A stretch of 64,000 nucleotides of DNA from Corynebacterium tuberculostearicum (GTDB lineage Bacteria > Actinomycetota > Actinomycetes > Mycobacteriales > Mycobacteriaceae). Shown here piece after piece: positions 8,498 to 16,797 of this stretch. The stretch's first letter is position 1. Each line of letters opens with the position of its first letter. Below the pieces are notes generated by a model that saw only the letters and a list, made by a program, of their open reading frames with translations, searched no databases and was not told where the DNA came from. Position numbers and translations under genes: made by a program. The stretch covers positions 1,364,001 to 1,428,000 of the forward strand of contig NZ_CP069791.1 in the NCBI RefSeq assembly GCF_016894265.1, in the 5' to 3' direction.

Positions 8498-10138
8498 GTG
8501 TTTGACTCACTATCAGACCGCCTACAGTCAGCCCTGGCGGGCCTGCGCGGTAAGGGCAAACTGACCGAGGCTGATATCAATGCCACCGCTCGTGAGATCC
8601 GCCTCGCGCTGCTGGAAGCCGACGTATCTTTGACCGTCGTCCGTGGCTTTATCAAGCGCATCAAGGAACGCGCCCGCGGCGCGGAAGTCTCTGAGGCGCT
8701 CAACCCGGCGCAGCAGGTAGTCAAGATCGTCAATGAGGAGCTCATTGAGATCCTCGGTGGCGAAACCCGCCGCCTGAACTTGGCTAAGAACCCGCCGACG
8801 GTGATCATGCTTGCCGGCCTGCAGGGTGCTGGTAAAACCACCTTGGCCGGTAAGTTGGCCAAGCACCTGGCTAAGCAGGGCCATACCCCGATGCTGGTGG
8901 CCTGTGACTTGCAGCGCCCAGGCGCGGTGCAGCAGCTGCAAATCGTCGGCGAGCGCGCTGAGGTGCCGACCTTTGCACCGGATCCGGGAACCTCCCTGGA
9001 CTCCAACGAGCATGAAATGGGTACCTCGCATGGGGACCCGGTGGACGTCGCCAAGCAGGGCATTGCTGAGGCCAAACAGAAGCAGCACGATGTGGTCATC
9101 ATCGATACCGCTGGCCGCTTGGGCATCGATGAGACCCTGATGACGCAGGCGCGCAATATCCGCGATGCCGTCAACCCGGACGAAGTCCTCTTTGTTATTG
9201 ACTCCATGATCGGCCAGGACGCCGTGCAGACGGCCGAGGCCTTCCGTGATGGCGTGGACTTTACCGGCGTTGTTCTCACCAAGCTGGACGGTGACGCCCG
9301 CGGTGGTGCGGCCTTGTCTATCCGTGAGGTCACCGGCAAGCCCATCATGTACGCCTCTACCGGTGAGAAGCTCGATGATTTCGATGTCTTCCACCCGGAG
9401 CGCATGTCCAGCCGCATTCTGGGCATGGGTGATTTGCTCTCCCTTATCGAGCAGGCTGAAGCAACCCTGGACCACCAGAAAGCCGAAGAAGCAGCCTCTA
9501 AGCTGGGCTCTGGCGAGCTGACGCTCAATGACTTCCTTGAGCAGATGCTGATGATCCGCAAGATGGGCCCCATCGGCAACCTGCTGAAGATGATGCCCGG
9601 CGGCAAGCAGATGAATGAAATGGCCGCCATGGTGGATGAAAAGCAGCTGGACCGCATCCAGGCGATCATCCGCGGTATGACTCCGCAGGAGCGCGAAGAC
9701 CCGAAGATTCTCAATGCATCGCGCCGCAAGCGCATTGCTAATGGTTCTGGTGTCAGCGTTTCCGAGGTCAACCAGCTCATTGAGCGCTTCAACCAGGCTA
9801 AGAAGATGATGTCCAAGATGGCCGGCCAATTCGGCATGGGCGGCATGGGTGGTCGCTCCGCTACCAAGAAGAAGCCCAAGGGTCGCAAGGGCAAGAATGG
9901 CAAGCGAAAGAAGGGCAAGGGCGGCGGTGGCAACCGCGGCCCGAAGATGCCGGGCATGGGCGGAATGCCAGGAATGCCCGGAGGCGGCGGCATGCCGTCC
10001 ATGGAGGAGCTGCAAAAGCTCCAGCAGCAAATGGGCGGCGGCGGTGGCATGCCAGGTATGCCCGGCATGCCAAAGATGCCGAAGGGAATGGAAAATATCG
10101 ATCTCGACAACCTGGACTTTGGCAAGGGTAAAAAGTAG
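8498..10138 (+). CDS. ffh: Signal recognition particle GTPase Ffh (SRP54)
   Basis: SRP54-type GTPase that binds signal sequences of nascent membrane proteins together with 4.5S RNA and docks to FtsY. The N domain is followed by the G domain with GLQGAGKTT (about residue 107-115), DTAGRLG (about 205) and TKLDGDARGG (about 262-271). The M domain then shows methionine-rich helices (QMLMIRKMGP). The start is GTG with AAGGGAG at 8481-8487. The tail is unusual: about 95 residues of Lys/Gly-rich sequence and repeated GMPG units. It ends before a strong terminator. Protein length 546 aa. Confidence 0.97.
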   Translation: MFDSLSDRLQSALAGLRGKGKLTEADINATAREIRLALLEADVSLTVVRGFIKRIKERARGAEVSEALNPAQQVVKIVNEELIEILGGETRRLNLAKNPPTVIMLAGLQGAGKTTLAGKLAKHLAKQGHTPMLVACDLQRPGAVQQLQIVGERAEVPTFAPDPGTSLDSNEHEMGTSHGDPVDVAKQGIAEAKQKQHDVVIIDTAGRLGIDETLMTQARNIRDAVNPDEVLFVIDSMIGQDAVQTAEAFRDGVDFTGVVLTKLDGDARGGAALSIREVTGKPIMYASTGEKLDDFDVFHPERMSSRILGMGDLLSLIEQAEATLDHQKAEEAASKLGSGELTLNDFLEQMLMIRKMGPIGNLLKMMPGGKQMNEMAAMVDEKQLDRIQAIIRGMTPQEREDPKILNASRRKRIANGSGVSVSEVNQLIERFNQAKKMMSKMAGQFGMGGMGGRSATKKKPKGRKGKNGKRKKGKGGGGNRGPKMPGMGGMPGMPGGGGMPSMEELQKLQQQMGGGGGMPGMPGMPKMPKGMENIDLDNLDFGKGKK

Positions 10139-10162
10139 TTTTCCCAGCCTTAAAGCATAAAG

Positions 10163-10200
10163 AAGGAGGCTTCCGCGTTGCTGCGGGAGCCTCCTTTTTT
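10163..10200 (+). terminator. Rho-independent terminator of ffh
   Basis: AAGGAGGCTTCCGC pairs with GCGGGAGCCTCCTT around a short loop and runs into TTTTTT. It lies about 25 bases after the ffh stop. A GCTTGCCGACGCC repeat follows at 10206. Confidence 0.9.
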
Positions 10201-10205
10201 GTGCG

Positions 10206-10218
10206 GCTTGCCGACGCC
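10206..10218 (+). repeat. Dispersed 13-mer GCTTGCCGACGCC, copy 1 (intergenic)
   Basis: Exact copy six bases after the ffh terminator T-run. See the finding on this word; other exact copies are at 18861 (-), 19721 (+), 33190 (-), 40295 (+), 49738 (+) and 51556 (-), with a 12/13 copy at 55625 (-). Confidence 0.6.
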
Positions 10219-10289
10219 GCCCTAAGCCCCAGCGCGCCTTTGCATGAGGCGCCTTCGTTTTCGGGGCTTGAGCACGACCGAGCTATGGC

Positions 10290-12557
10290 CTAGACGGCAT
10301 CGTCTTGTGCGGCGTTGGGGTAGGGGACGGGGTTGGCATGTTGCTTGCCGGCGTCGGTAGGCGCTGCGGGCGCTTGCTCCACGGCTCCTGCAGCCTGCTC
10401 CGGTGGAATGTCCGGGGCTTCCTGCTGGACTTTTTCCCCGTTGAGGAAGGGCTTTAGGGCCTCGCGGATCATCGGCATTGCTGATTCCGCAAAAGCATTG
10501 GTGATGTGGTGCATGTCGCGGTAGACCATCGTATTGCCGATGATGACTGGGCAGTCACCATTGGCATCGCAGAACCACGGAGCGGTATCAATCGAGAGCA
10601 TATTTTGGTACTTCGACAACACGACTGCACCGGGATCATAAGGCTGGTAGACCTGCTCAAAGCGCATGCCGCAGCCGTAGGCATCTTCGGTAGCGACGTA
10701 GCACTCATCAAACTCGCGTGGACGGCCTTCTTCATCGAATCCCCACGGGTTATCGCGGAAGCCCAAGAAAGGAATATCGCGGTCGGCCAATTCCTCCCAG
10801 AATGCCTGGTAGCCGGCGGGCACGGCATCAGGGCCGGTGCCATATTCATTTTGCGGGCGAGTGGTATTCGAGATGACCAAGGCCGGGTTTGCCTCTTCGA
10901 TGCGTTCCATGACTAGCTCGCCCCACTCGGCACACTCTGGGGTCACGGTGACATCGTCACCCAATTCAATCGGGCAGCCCTGGCGCAGCAGCGGTACCAG
11001 CTTAAAGCCCATTTCCTTGCCTAAACGGTCCAGCGGGGCAGAATACTGCTCCGCGTGGGAACCGCCCACCAAATAGACTTCCTTCTCCGCATTGAGGTCA
11101 CCGAAAATGCAGGGGGTCTTACCGTCCTTGCGGGTTTCAAAGAAGAAGTCAGCAGGCTGGCTATCTGGCACGAAGCACCAATTTGTAGCGACGGGTGGCT
11201 GGATGCCGCCGGCCAGAATTGGATCGGGCTTGACCTCCACATTATCCGGCGGGGTGATGTCGTTGATGAACGTCGTTGCGCCGGGGTAGAGGGCAGGGTC
11301 CAAAAGCTCCGCATCAGCATCATCAAGGGTGCGCATCCACAGTGGCTGGACAGCCAAGAGGCCGACAACGGCCGCGGCGACTACAACGCCACCTACACCG
11401 CGGGCGGCACCGGCGGGTTTCTGCAAGGTCGACAGGCCCTTGCGTACCGGCAGATCCTCGGCCGTGGGGCGCTTGCGATGCTGTCGCAGGGGCTTTTCCA
11501 AAAAGCGGTGCGTGAGGTCCGCCAACACTAGAGAAATGACGATAATGATGACGCCCAACCACCACGACGGGGTTTCTTGACCCAGGTAGGACGTGGACAA
11601 AATAAGCAATGGCCAGTGCCACAGGTAGAGCGGGTAGGCTACATCGCCCAGCCAGCGCGCCTGCTTGGAGGCCATGGCCTTGGAAATCTTGCCACCGCCG
11701 CCCAAGATAATGAGCACGGCGCCGCCTAGTGGCAAAAGGGAAAGCGGGCCAGGATACGCAGTGGTATCCGCGATGATGGCACCGGTAAAGACGAGCATCA
11801 AAAGGCCCAGACCAGTAAAGAGGTCATAGAGGCGGGCCGGAATCTTCCAGGAGGAACCGTAGATAGCCAGGACCGCGCCCAAGGTTAACTCCCAAGCGCG
11901 CGACCAGGTGGAGTAGTAGTTCTCCGGAGTTCCGTAGAGGCCGTGGCGCGAAGCATAGGCGAAGGAAGCAATCGTGACCACGATGAGGATCGGGCCAGCA
12001 ATCTGGTTGACCGTGGGGAAGCTGCGCTTGCCCAAAGGCTGCTGCTTCGGTCGGAACTTCATGATGGCAGCCAAGATGAGCGCAAAGGCAATGCCCATGA
12101 TGTAGAACTGGCCCTGCACGGCCATGGACCACATGTGCTGCAGCGGTGAGGTATCAGCTGCGGCCGCCGTGTAGTCGGCGTTTTGCTCCGCTAGCTCCCA
12201 GTTCTGGTAATACAGCATGGTGGCTGTGATCTGCTGGGTGAGCTCGGTGCGCATGAGCTGCGGGGTGAAAATGCGCACTAGAATGTAGGTCACGCCGATG
12301 ACCAAAACCAAGCTTGGTACCAGGCGCCGCAAGGTGCGCCAGATGGGCCACCAAGGGTTCAGCGAGGCGTTGGGCTTGCTCGCGTAGCGCAGCTGGGAGC
12401 CCAAGAAGAAGTAGCCGGATAGCAGCAAGAATACGTCGACGCCGCCGGATACGCGTCCGACGAATACGTGGTAGATAACTACTAGGCCGATGGCAATACC
12501 GCGCAGACCATCAAGGTCATAGCGGTACCGGAAATTTCGCGGTGATTCTTTAGTCAT
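10290..12557 (-). CDS. Membrane acyltransferase (AT3/OafA family) with C-terminal SGNH domain
   Basis: A 755-aa integral membrane O-acyltransferase of the type that moves acyl groups to envelope sugars or lipids. The N-terminal part begins YRYDLDGLRGIAIG, the AT3 hallmark, and has about ten hydrophobic helices up to residue about 400. A periplasmic C-terminal domain carries an SGNH-like block (VGGSHAEQ, near residue 495) and a DMHHITNAFA block with the D-H pair. The usual GDSH is GGSH here. I prefer the ATG at 12557 over the upstream one at 12614 because it starts directly before the conserved domain. The substrate cannot be told from sequence; mycolate or arabinogalactan decoration is possible. 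Confidence 0.85.
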   Translation of the reverse strand: MTKESPRNFRYRYDLDGLRGIAIGLVVIYHVFVGRVSGGVDVFLLLSGYFFLGSQLRYASKPNASLNPWWPIWRTLRRLVPSLVLVIGVTYILVRIFTPQLMRTELTQQITATMLYYQNWELAEQNADYTAAAADTSPLQHMWSMAVQGQFYIMGIAFALILAAIMKFRPKQQPLGKRSFPTVNQIAGPILIVVTIASFAYASRHGLYGTPENYYSTWSRAWELTLGAVLAIYGSSWKIPARLYDLFTGLGLLMLVFTGAIIADTTAYPGPLSLLPLGGAVLIILGGGGKISKAMASKQARWLGDVAYPLYLWHWPLLILSTSYLGQETPSWWLGVIIIVISLVLADLTHRFLEKPLRQHRKRPTAEDLPVRKGLSTLQKPAGAARGVGGVVVAAAVVGLLAVQPLWMRTLDDADAELLDPALYPGATTFINDITPPDNVEVKPDPILAGGIQPPVATNWCFVPDSQPADFFFETRKDGKTPCIFGDLNAEKEVYLVGGSHAEQYSAPLDRLGKEMGFKLVPLLRQGCPIELGDDVTVTPECAEWGELVMERIEEANPALVISNTTRPQNEYGTGPDAVPAGYQAFWEELADRDIPFLGFRDNPWGFDEEGRPREFDECYVATEDAYGCGMRFEQVYQPYDPGAVVLSKYQNMLSIDTAPWFCDANGDCPVIIGNTMVYRDMHHITNAFAESAMPMIREALKPFLNGEKVQQEAPDIPPEQAAGAVEQAPAAPTDAGKQHANPVPYPNAAQDDAV

Positions 12558-12910
12558 AAACTGTCTTTTCGTGCGCCTATGCCTGGATGGTGGGGCGGAA
12601 GGCGCGCCATACATATGAAACGAAATGTCTATATTCGGCCCTTAAGGGTACTCTGCTTCACTATCGCAGGCATAACGAACCTGCGTGCGTGGCGTAGTAA
12701 TTTTTGAAAATGCAGCTACTCGCGCTAAAATATCCCAGGCTATCTACTCGGATATTCTGAGCTAGATAAACTGAAGAACGTAATATTCTGCGTAGCACCG
12801 TTCCCGTCTACGGTCGGCCGGTATGTCACGCGCAGATAAAATCCAAGGGTTGAACCGGCGCACAACCTAGTGCGCGTCTGTACTGCCCAGTGACTAGTAA
12901 AGGAGCCAAC
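12558..12910. other. Intergenic region between divergent acyltransferase and rpsP
   Basis: AT-rich promoter-like region. It contains two copies of ATATTCTG (12752-12759 and 12783-12790), a possible rpsP -10 TAAAAT at 12837-12842, and a small hairpin GCGCAC/GTGCGC (12858-12875) in the rpsP leader. No gene is apparent. Confidence 0.45.
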
Positions 12911-13426
12911 ATGGCTGTCAAGATCAAGCTGCAGCGCCTGGGCAAGGTCCGCGCTGCTGAGTACCGCGTTGTTATTGCTGATGCCCGCACCCGTCGTAAC
13001 GGCAAGGTCATCGAAAACATCGGCATCTACCACCCGAAGGAAGAGCCTTCCCTCATCCAGATCGACTCTGAGCGTGCACAGCACTGGCTGTCCGTTGGCG
13101 CACAGCCAACCGAGCCGGTTCTCGCTCTGCTGAAGGTCACCGGTGACTGGCAGAAGCACAAGGGTCTGCCGGGCGCAGAGGGCACCCTGAAGGTTGCTGA
13201 GGAGAAGAAGTCCAAGCTGGAGATCTTCAACGAGGCACTGGCTGAGGCCAACAACGGCCCGACCATCGAGGCCATCACCGAAAAGAAGAAGAAGGCCAAG
13301 GAAGAGGCTGAGAAGAAGGCTGCTGAGGAAGCCGCTGCTGCAGAGGCTGCCGCTGCTGCCGCCGGCGAAGCTGACGCTGAGGCCGAGGAGAAGGCTGAGG
13401 AAGCTTCTGAGGAGTCCGCAGAGTAA
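12911..13426 (+). CDS. rpsP: 30S ribosomal protein S16
   Basis: S16 stabilises the 5' domain of 16S rRNA in the small subunit. The family start [12 protein letters not shown] fixes the start at 12911, with AAGGAG at 12900-12905; the open frame extends upstream only because an earlier GTG is in frame. The S16 core occupies the first 80 or so residues. It is followed by an unusually long tail (about 70 residues) of Lys, Glu and Ala, which should be disordered. Total 171 aa against 80-90 in E. coli; long tails are known in corynebacterial S16. A terminator follows, now disrupted at its edge by an insertion sequence. Confidence 0.97.
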   Translation: MAVKIKLQRLGKVRAAEYRVVIADARTRRNGKVIENIGIYHPKEEPSLIQIDSERAQHWLSVGAQPTEPVLALLKVTGDWQKHKGLPGAEGTLKVAEEKKSKLEIFNEALAEANNGPTIEAITEKKKKAKEEAEKKAAEEAAAAEAAAAAAGEADAEAEEKAEEASEESAE

Positions 13427-13465
13427 TCTGCCTCCCTTGCTAAGCGCAAAGCGCTTCTAGCTTCG

Positions 13466-13509
13466 GGCCCCGCCGCTACGATCACTGGTCGTAGTGGCGG
13501 GGCCTTTGT
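13466..13509 (+). terminator. rpsP terminator, edge duplicated by IS insertion
   Basis: GGCCCCGCCGCTACGA pairs with TCGTAGTGGCGGGGCC (13489-13504, one G-U pair), followed by TTTGT. The insertion sequence starts at 13510, directly after the T tract, so the hairpin itself is intact. Confidence 0.85.
13502..13509 (+). repeat. Target-site duplication, left copy
   Basis: GCCTTTGT, identical to 14920-14927 on the other side of the element. An 8-base duplication is normal for IS256-group elements. Confidence 0.9.
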
Positions 13510-14919
13510 GGGTTAAGTAGCAGAAAGTGTGTCTGAGTTACAGTGATCTTGCTGCTCAGGTTGGGTAAATCGGGCGGATATAAGGTCTTGGTGCTTATAT
13601 CCGCGCGTTTCGTGTTCAATCCATCGGAATGGCACCCCCATGTGCTAGTCGGGGGTTGGTGTGCTTTCCGGGTGAGTAAAAACAGGCCACGATGCCCGGT
13701 ATGTACTGGGCAAATGAAGAAAAACGGAACCACATCCAAAGGCACAACCAGGTGGCGGTGCAAAGACCCGAACTGCGGTAGCTCCACAACACGAACCCGC
13801 ACCGATCGCACGCAGGCCCGCAACTTTAAAGCCTTCGTCTCCTATGCCACCTCCACAGCAACGTTGTCTGAACTCGCCGGGCAACAAAGGGTGAGTCGCT
13901 GGACGCTTGATCGCCGATTCGAACCGTTTTGGCTCATCGACATCCCCAACGACGGTGCCCTGCAGCGCGTCTACGATCAGATCTTCATCGACGGCACCTA
14001 CACCGCAGCTGGCTGTCTGCTTGTGGCAGCCAGCCGCGACCACGTCATTGCGTGGCACTGGACCAAACACGAAACCGCCCACGCATACACGCAGCTACTT
14101 CGCAAAATCGCCGAGCCGCTCTGCGTCGTCCTCGACGGCGGACAAGGCGCACTCACCGCGATTAAAGCCTGCTGGCCAAACGCAATGATTCAGCGTTGCC
14201 TCGTTCATGCGCAACGCGTCATCCGCCGCTACACCACCTCGCGGCCGCGTACCGACGCCGGCAAAGCCATCTACACACTGGCGTTGAAACTAACCCGTGT
14301 CACCACGCTCGACCAGGCACGGGAGTGGACGCTGCGCCTGCACGACTTCGGTCAGGTATTCAAAACATTCCTCAACGAGAAAACATCCGTGCCAAAAGAG
14401 CGCCGAACACTCAATAACCAGTGGGAATGGACTCACCTGCGGGTACGCAAAGCCTACAACTCACTGCTGCACCTATCGCGCAACAATTGGCTGTTTACCT
14501 ACCTGCAGCCACCACCGCATGCGCTTGATCCTCAACGCTGGGCTTCAACGACAAACAGTCTTGAAGGCGGCATCAACGCCCAGCTCAAACGCATCGCCGA
14601 TGCGCACCGAGGCAGGTCTGGGGAACGCCAACGAAAAATGCTCGAGTGGTACCTCCACACCAAAAAGCAACTGCCTGACGATCCGCTAAAAATCGCCAGG
14701 CAGTGCAATTTTGGCCAAGATCAACTCGCCAAAGTCAACGATCTTGCCGAAGAAGACCACAACAAAGCCGACCAGGAAACAGGACGACCAGCCTTCTACG
14801 ACAACGCTATCCCAACCGAGTACGAACACTCGATAGGAATCAGAAAAGGCCCCATGAAGTAACTAACCGTGTACCCGCCCGCGACACGCCGAGCGGACAC
14901 ACATTCTGCTACTTAACCC
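13510..14919 (+). mobile_element. IS256-group (IS1249-like) insertion sequence, complete
   Basis: A 1410-bp element with 24-bp terminal inverted repeats: left end 13510-13533 (GGGTTAAGTAGCAGAAAGTG...) and right end 14896-14919, one mismatch between them. It is flanked by a perfect 8-bp duplication, and its single transposase gene is open. All three signs point to an intact, relatively recent insertion. The IS1249 group assignment is by recognition of the transposase type, not by search. Confidence 0.9.
13672..14862 (+). CDS. IS1249-like transposase
   Basis: A DDE transposase of the IS256 superfamily. The N-terminus has a zinc-ribbon CPVC...CKDPNC (residues about 8-35) and a helix-turn-helix-like region (LAGQQRVSRWTLDRRF). 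Catalytic acids are visible in IFIDGTYT (Asp), VVLDGGQGA (Asp) and TTNSLEGGIN (Glu). The frame is open from 13543, but the GTG at 13672 begins directly before the zinc ribbon and gives 396 aa, the usual length for this group, so I take it as the start. The choice of start is uncertain. Confidence 0.88.
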   Translation: MSKNRPRCPVCTGQMKKNGTTSKGTTRWRCKDPNCGSSTTRTRTDRTQARNFKAFVSYATSTATLSELAGQQRVSRWTLDRRFEPFWLIDIPNDGALQRVYDQIFIDGTYTAAGCLLVAASRDHVIAWHWTKHETAHAYTQLLRKIAEPLCVVLDGGQGALTAIKACWPNAMIQRCLVHAQRVIRRYTTSRPRTDAGKAIYTLALKLTRVTTLDQAREWTLRLHDFGQVFKTFLNEKTSVPKERRTLNNQWEWTHLRVRKAYNSLLHLSRNNWLFTYLQPPPHALDPQRWASTTNSLEGGINAQLKRIADAHRGRSGERQRKMLEWYLHTKKQLPDDPLKIARQCNFGQDQLAKVNDLAEEDHNKADQETGRPAFYDNAIPTEYEHSIGIRKGPMK

Positions 14920-14927
14920 GCCTTTGT
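14920..14927 (+). repeat. Target-site duplication, right copy
   Basis: GCCTTTGT, the partner of 13502-13509. Sequence beyond it continues the original rpsP downstream region. Confidence 0.9.
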
Positions 14928-14952
14928 AGTTGTAGGGGGAGGGGCCGGCACA

Positions 14953-15007
14953 CAGTAGCGACCGCGCACGCTAGTCCGTGGCGGGGCTGCGTGCGCGGTC
15001 GCTACTG
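14953..15007. repeat. Perfect 19-bp inverted repeat with 17-base loop
   Basis: Arms 14953-14971 (CAGTAGCGACCGCGCACGC) and 14989-15007 are exactly complementary. No T-run follows on either strand, so it is not a simple terminator. It lies between the IS element and the 3' end of the tetR gene. Function unknown; it could be a cruciform, a protein site or a stabilising mRNA end. Confidence 0.7.
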
Positions 15008-15063
15008 GCAGTGACGCGCTAGGAAACGTGCGTCATCCATGTTGGGGATATGCCAGTTCGCCC

Positions 15064-15750
15064 TTAGTTCTGTGGCTTGTAGTTGGGGTAGCGGCTGTAG
15101 ACGTTAGAGGGTTCCTTAAAGTCCATGCCGCGCAGTGCACCTGCAACAACCGGTGTGAAAAGCTCGAGGATCTGCTCGCGTGGAAGCCGGGACAAAGGGC
15201 CGTCGATGGCAAGTACGGTAAATCCATGAATGGCCGACCAAGCCAACAGGGCATTCTGCATGAAATGCGTAGGGCCAGTGGTGTTGTCCAGCGCTTCCGC
15301 GTGGCGGGACAACAGGGCGAAGAAATCGCGAATCTGCTGTAGGTGATCCATCTTCGGATCATCTTCCGTATTGGGATCTACGCCAAGCATGAAACGCAGC
15401 GCCTTCCACTCCAGCATGCAGCGGAAGAAATTGGTTTCATCTAGGGCAAACTCGAGGTAGGCGTAGCCGATTTGCATCAGGTGTTCTGGAAAATCTAGGC
15501 CCACTGCTGTCTCGGTAGTCTCGTGTAAACGCCGGACCAACTCATCGGTCGCAAGCTCAGCTACCTTATCGTGCAGTTCTTCTTGGTCCTTGAAATGACG
15601 GTAAGCGGAGGTAGGAGACACTCCTGCTTCGCGGGTGACCGCACGGACGGTGATGGCATCGGGGCCACTTCTTTTGCCCAGTTGAACAGCGATACGGAGC
15701 AGCTCATCGTGGAGGTTTCCATGATGGTAGGGCTTATTGTGCGTTTCCAT
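15064..15750 (-). CDS. TetR-family transcriptional regulator
   Basis: A 228-aa regulator with an N-terminal DNA-binding domain: HHGNLHDELL then the helix-turn-helix VSPTSAYRHFKDQEELHDKV (residues about 35-58). The C-terminal ligand domain is alpha-helical and not assignable to a ligand. Two starts are possible: ATG 15759 or ATG 15750. A TAAAAT box at 15758-15763 stands seven bases before 15750, which fits a leaderless transcript from 15750. It follows the cupin gene, about 38 bases apart on the same strand, and may also be read through from it. Confidence 0.85.
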   Translation of the reverse strand: METHNKPYHHGNLHDELLRIAVQLGKRSGPDAITVRAVTREAGVSPTSAYRHFKDQEELHDKVAELATDELVRRLHETTETAVGLDFPEHLMQIGYAYLEFALDETNFFRCMLEWKALRFMLGVDPNTEDDPKMDHLQQIRDFFALLSRHAEALDNTTGPTHFMQNALLAWSAIHGFTVLAIDGPLSRLPREQILELFTPVVAGALRGMDFKEPSNVYSRYPNYKPQN

Positions 15751-15788
15751 AAAATTCATTTTATCAACAAAACCTATGTACGTATAAA

Positions 15789-16193
15789 TTATTTGGTCAG
15801 CATGGTGAGCAGCAAAATTGCGGGGGTGGAAGGGTTGCCGCTCTCGCTTGTGGCCTCGACTTTATGCACCTCATATGCAGGAAGGTGCACGATAGAGCCG
15901 GGGGTGAGCGTGATGGTTTCACTGCCGTAGCTGAAGTCAAGCTCACCGCGCAGCGCCTGCACGGTGATGGGATGTGCGGCCTTGTGATCGGGCAGAGACT
16001 GTCCTGGTGTGAAGCTAAAGAGAATGAGGTTGGCACCATCAGCGCTTAAGACGCGCTGTACGCCCGGGCGCGGGCGGTGCGGATCGGTATCAGGCGCGAT
16101 GTCCAGCAGGTTTAGCGCGGACATGACGGAATCCTCACCTGAGTGAGAAGCCGCGCCGAACGTGTCCGGGGAGTTGGTCGGTAGATCGCTCAT
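15789..16193 (-). CDS. Cupin-domain protein
   Basis: A 134-aa protein with a single small beta-barrel (cupin) domain: FSFTPGQSLPDHKAAHPITV and LRGELDFSYGSETITLTPGS, then LPAYEVHKVEA. These hold one His/Asp set of the cupin motif 1 and a His in motif 2, so metal binding is possible. The ligand is unknown. A TAAAGT box at 16200-16205 lies six bases before the ATG, pointing to a leaderless mRNA. It is followed by the tetR gene and may act with it as a sensor. Confidence 0.75.
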   Translation of the reverse strand: MSDLPTNSPDTFGAASHSGEDSVMSALNLLDIAPDTDPHRPRPGVQRVLSADGANLILFSFTPGQSLPDHKAAHPITVQALRGELDFSYGSETITLTPGSIVHLPAYEVHKVEATSESGNPSTPAILLLTMLTK

Positions 16194-16286
16194 GAGCCCA
16201 CTTTAACGACAATAAGACTCAAATTCTGGGTTTGCTTTCCAAAGCGCCAAAATTCATGACTGACAAGGGCAAAGAGGTCTGTGTTG

Positions 16287-16292
16287 TAGACT
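16287..16292 (+). promoter_or_regulatory. -10 box of rimM (leaderless)
   Basis: TAGACT ends seven bases before the rimM ATG; no ribosome site is present, so transcription should begin at or next to the start codon. Confidence 0.6.
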
Positions 16293-16299
16293 TTCCGCT

Positions 16300-16797
16300 A
16301 TGGAATTGATGATTGGTCGCGTGATTAAATCGCACGGCGTGAAAGGTGAAGTCGTAGTCGAGGCCACTACGGATGAACCGGAGGTGCGCTTTGCGGTAGG
16401 GGAAGTTCTTCAGGGGACGCAGGGTAAGAAGGAGCACACACTAACTATCAAGGCGGTCCGGAGCCATAAGGGAAGGCTGCTCGTTACCTTTGAAGAGATC
16501 AAAGACCGAACAGCGGCGGATAGCCTACGTGGTACCAAGTTCTTTGCCGCTCCGCTCGACAGTGATGATGATGGCTTTTATGACCATGAGCTGGAAGGGC
16601 TTCGCGTACTTCTGGCGGGTGAGGGGATCGGTGAGGTCACATCGGTCATCCACGGCGGAAGTCAAGATTTGTTGGAGGTAAAACTCGACAACAGCAAGGA
16701 GGCGCTCATTCCCTTCGTGCATGCCATTGTTCCTGAGGTGAACCTAGAGGCTGGAACGTGCACCATCGATCCGCCGGAAGGACTGCTTGACCTATGA
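16300..16797 (+). CDS. rimM: 16S rRNA processing/maturation protein RimM
   Basis: RimM binds S19 and assists maturation of the 30S head. The N-terminal RimM domain begins ELMIGRVIKSHGVKGEVVVE (residues 2-20), and a PRC-barrel domain covers about 95-165 (DHELEGLRV...). 165 aa is the normal length. No ribosome site precedes the ATG and a -10 box is seven bases away. It overlaps trmD by four bases (ATGA), as in many bacteria. Confidence 0.95.
   Translation: MELMIGRVIKSHGVKGEVVVEATTDEPEVRFAVGEVLQGTQGKKEHTLTIKAVRSHKGRLLVTFEEIKDRTAADSLRGTKFFAAPLDSDDDGFYDHELEGLRVLLAGEGIGEVTSVIHGGSQDLLEVKLDNSKEALIPFVHAIVPEVNLEAGTCTIDPPEGLLDL

Noticed and set aside
8479..10125. A 548-aa open frame on the minus strand opposite ffh (and a second of 500 aa in another frame).
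   Set aside because: Both mirror the codon pattern of ffh, have no ribosome site and a low-complexity, Met/Pro/Ser-rich product. They are antisense shadows common in GC-rich genomes.
13543..13671. The longer start of the IS256-group transposase at GTG 13543.
   Set aside because: The extra 43 residues have no conserved sequence, and the usual family length is reached from GTG 13672; not fully certain.
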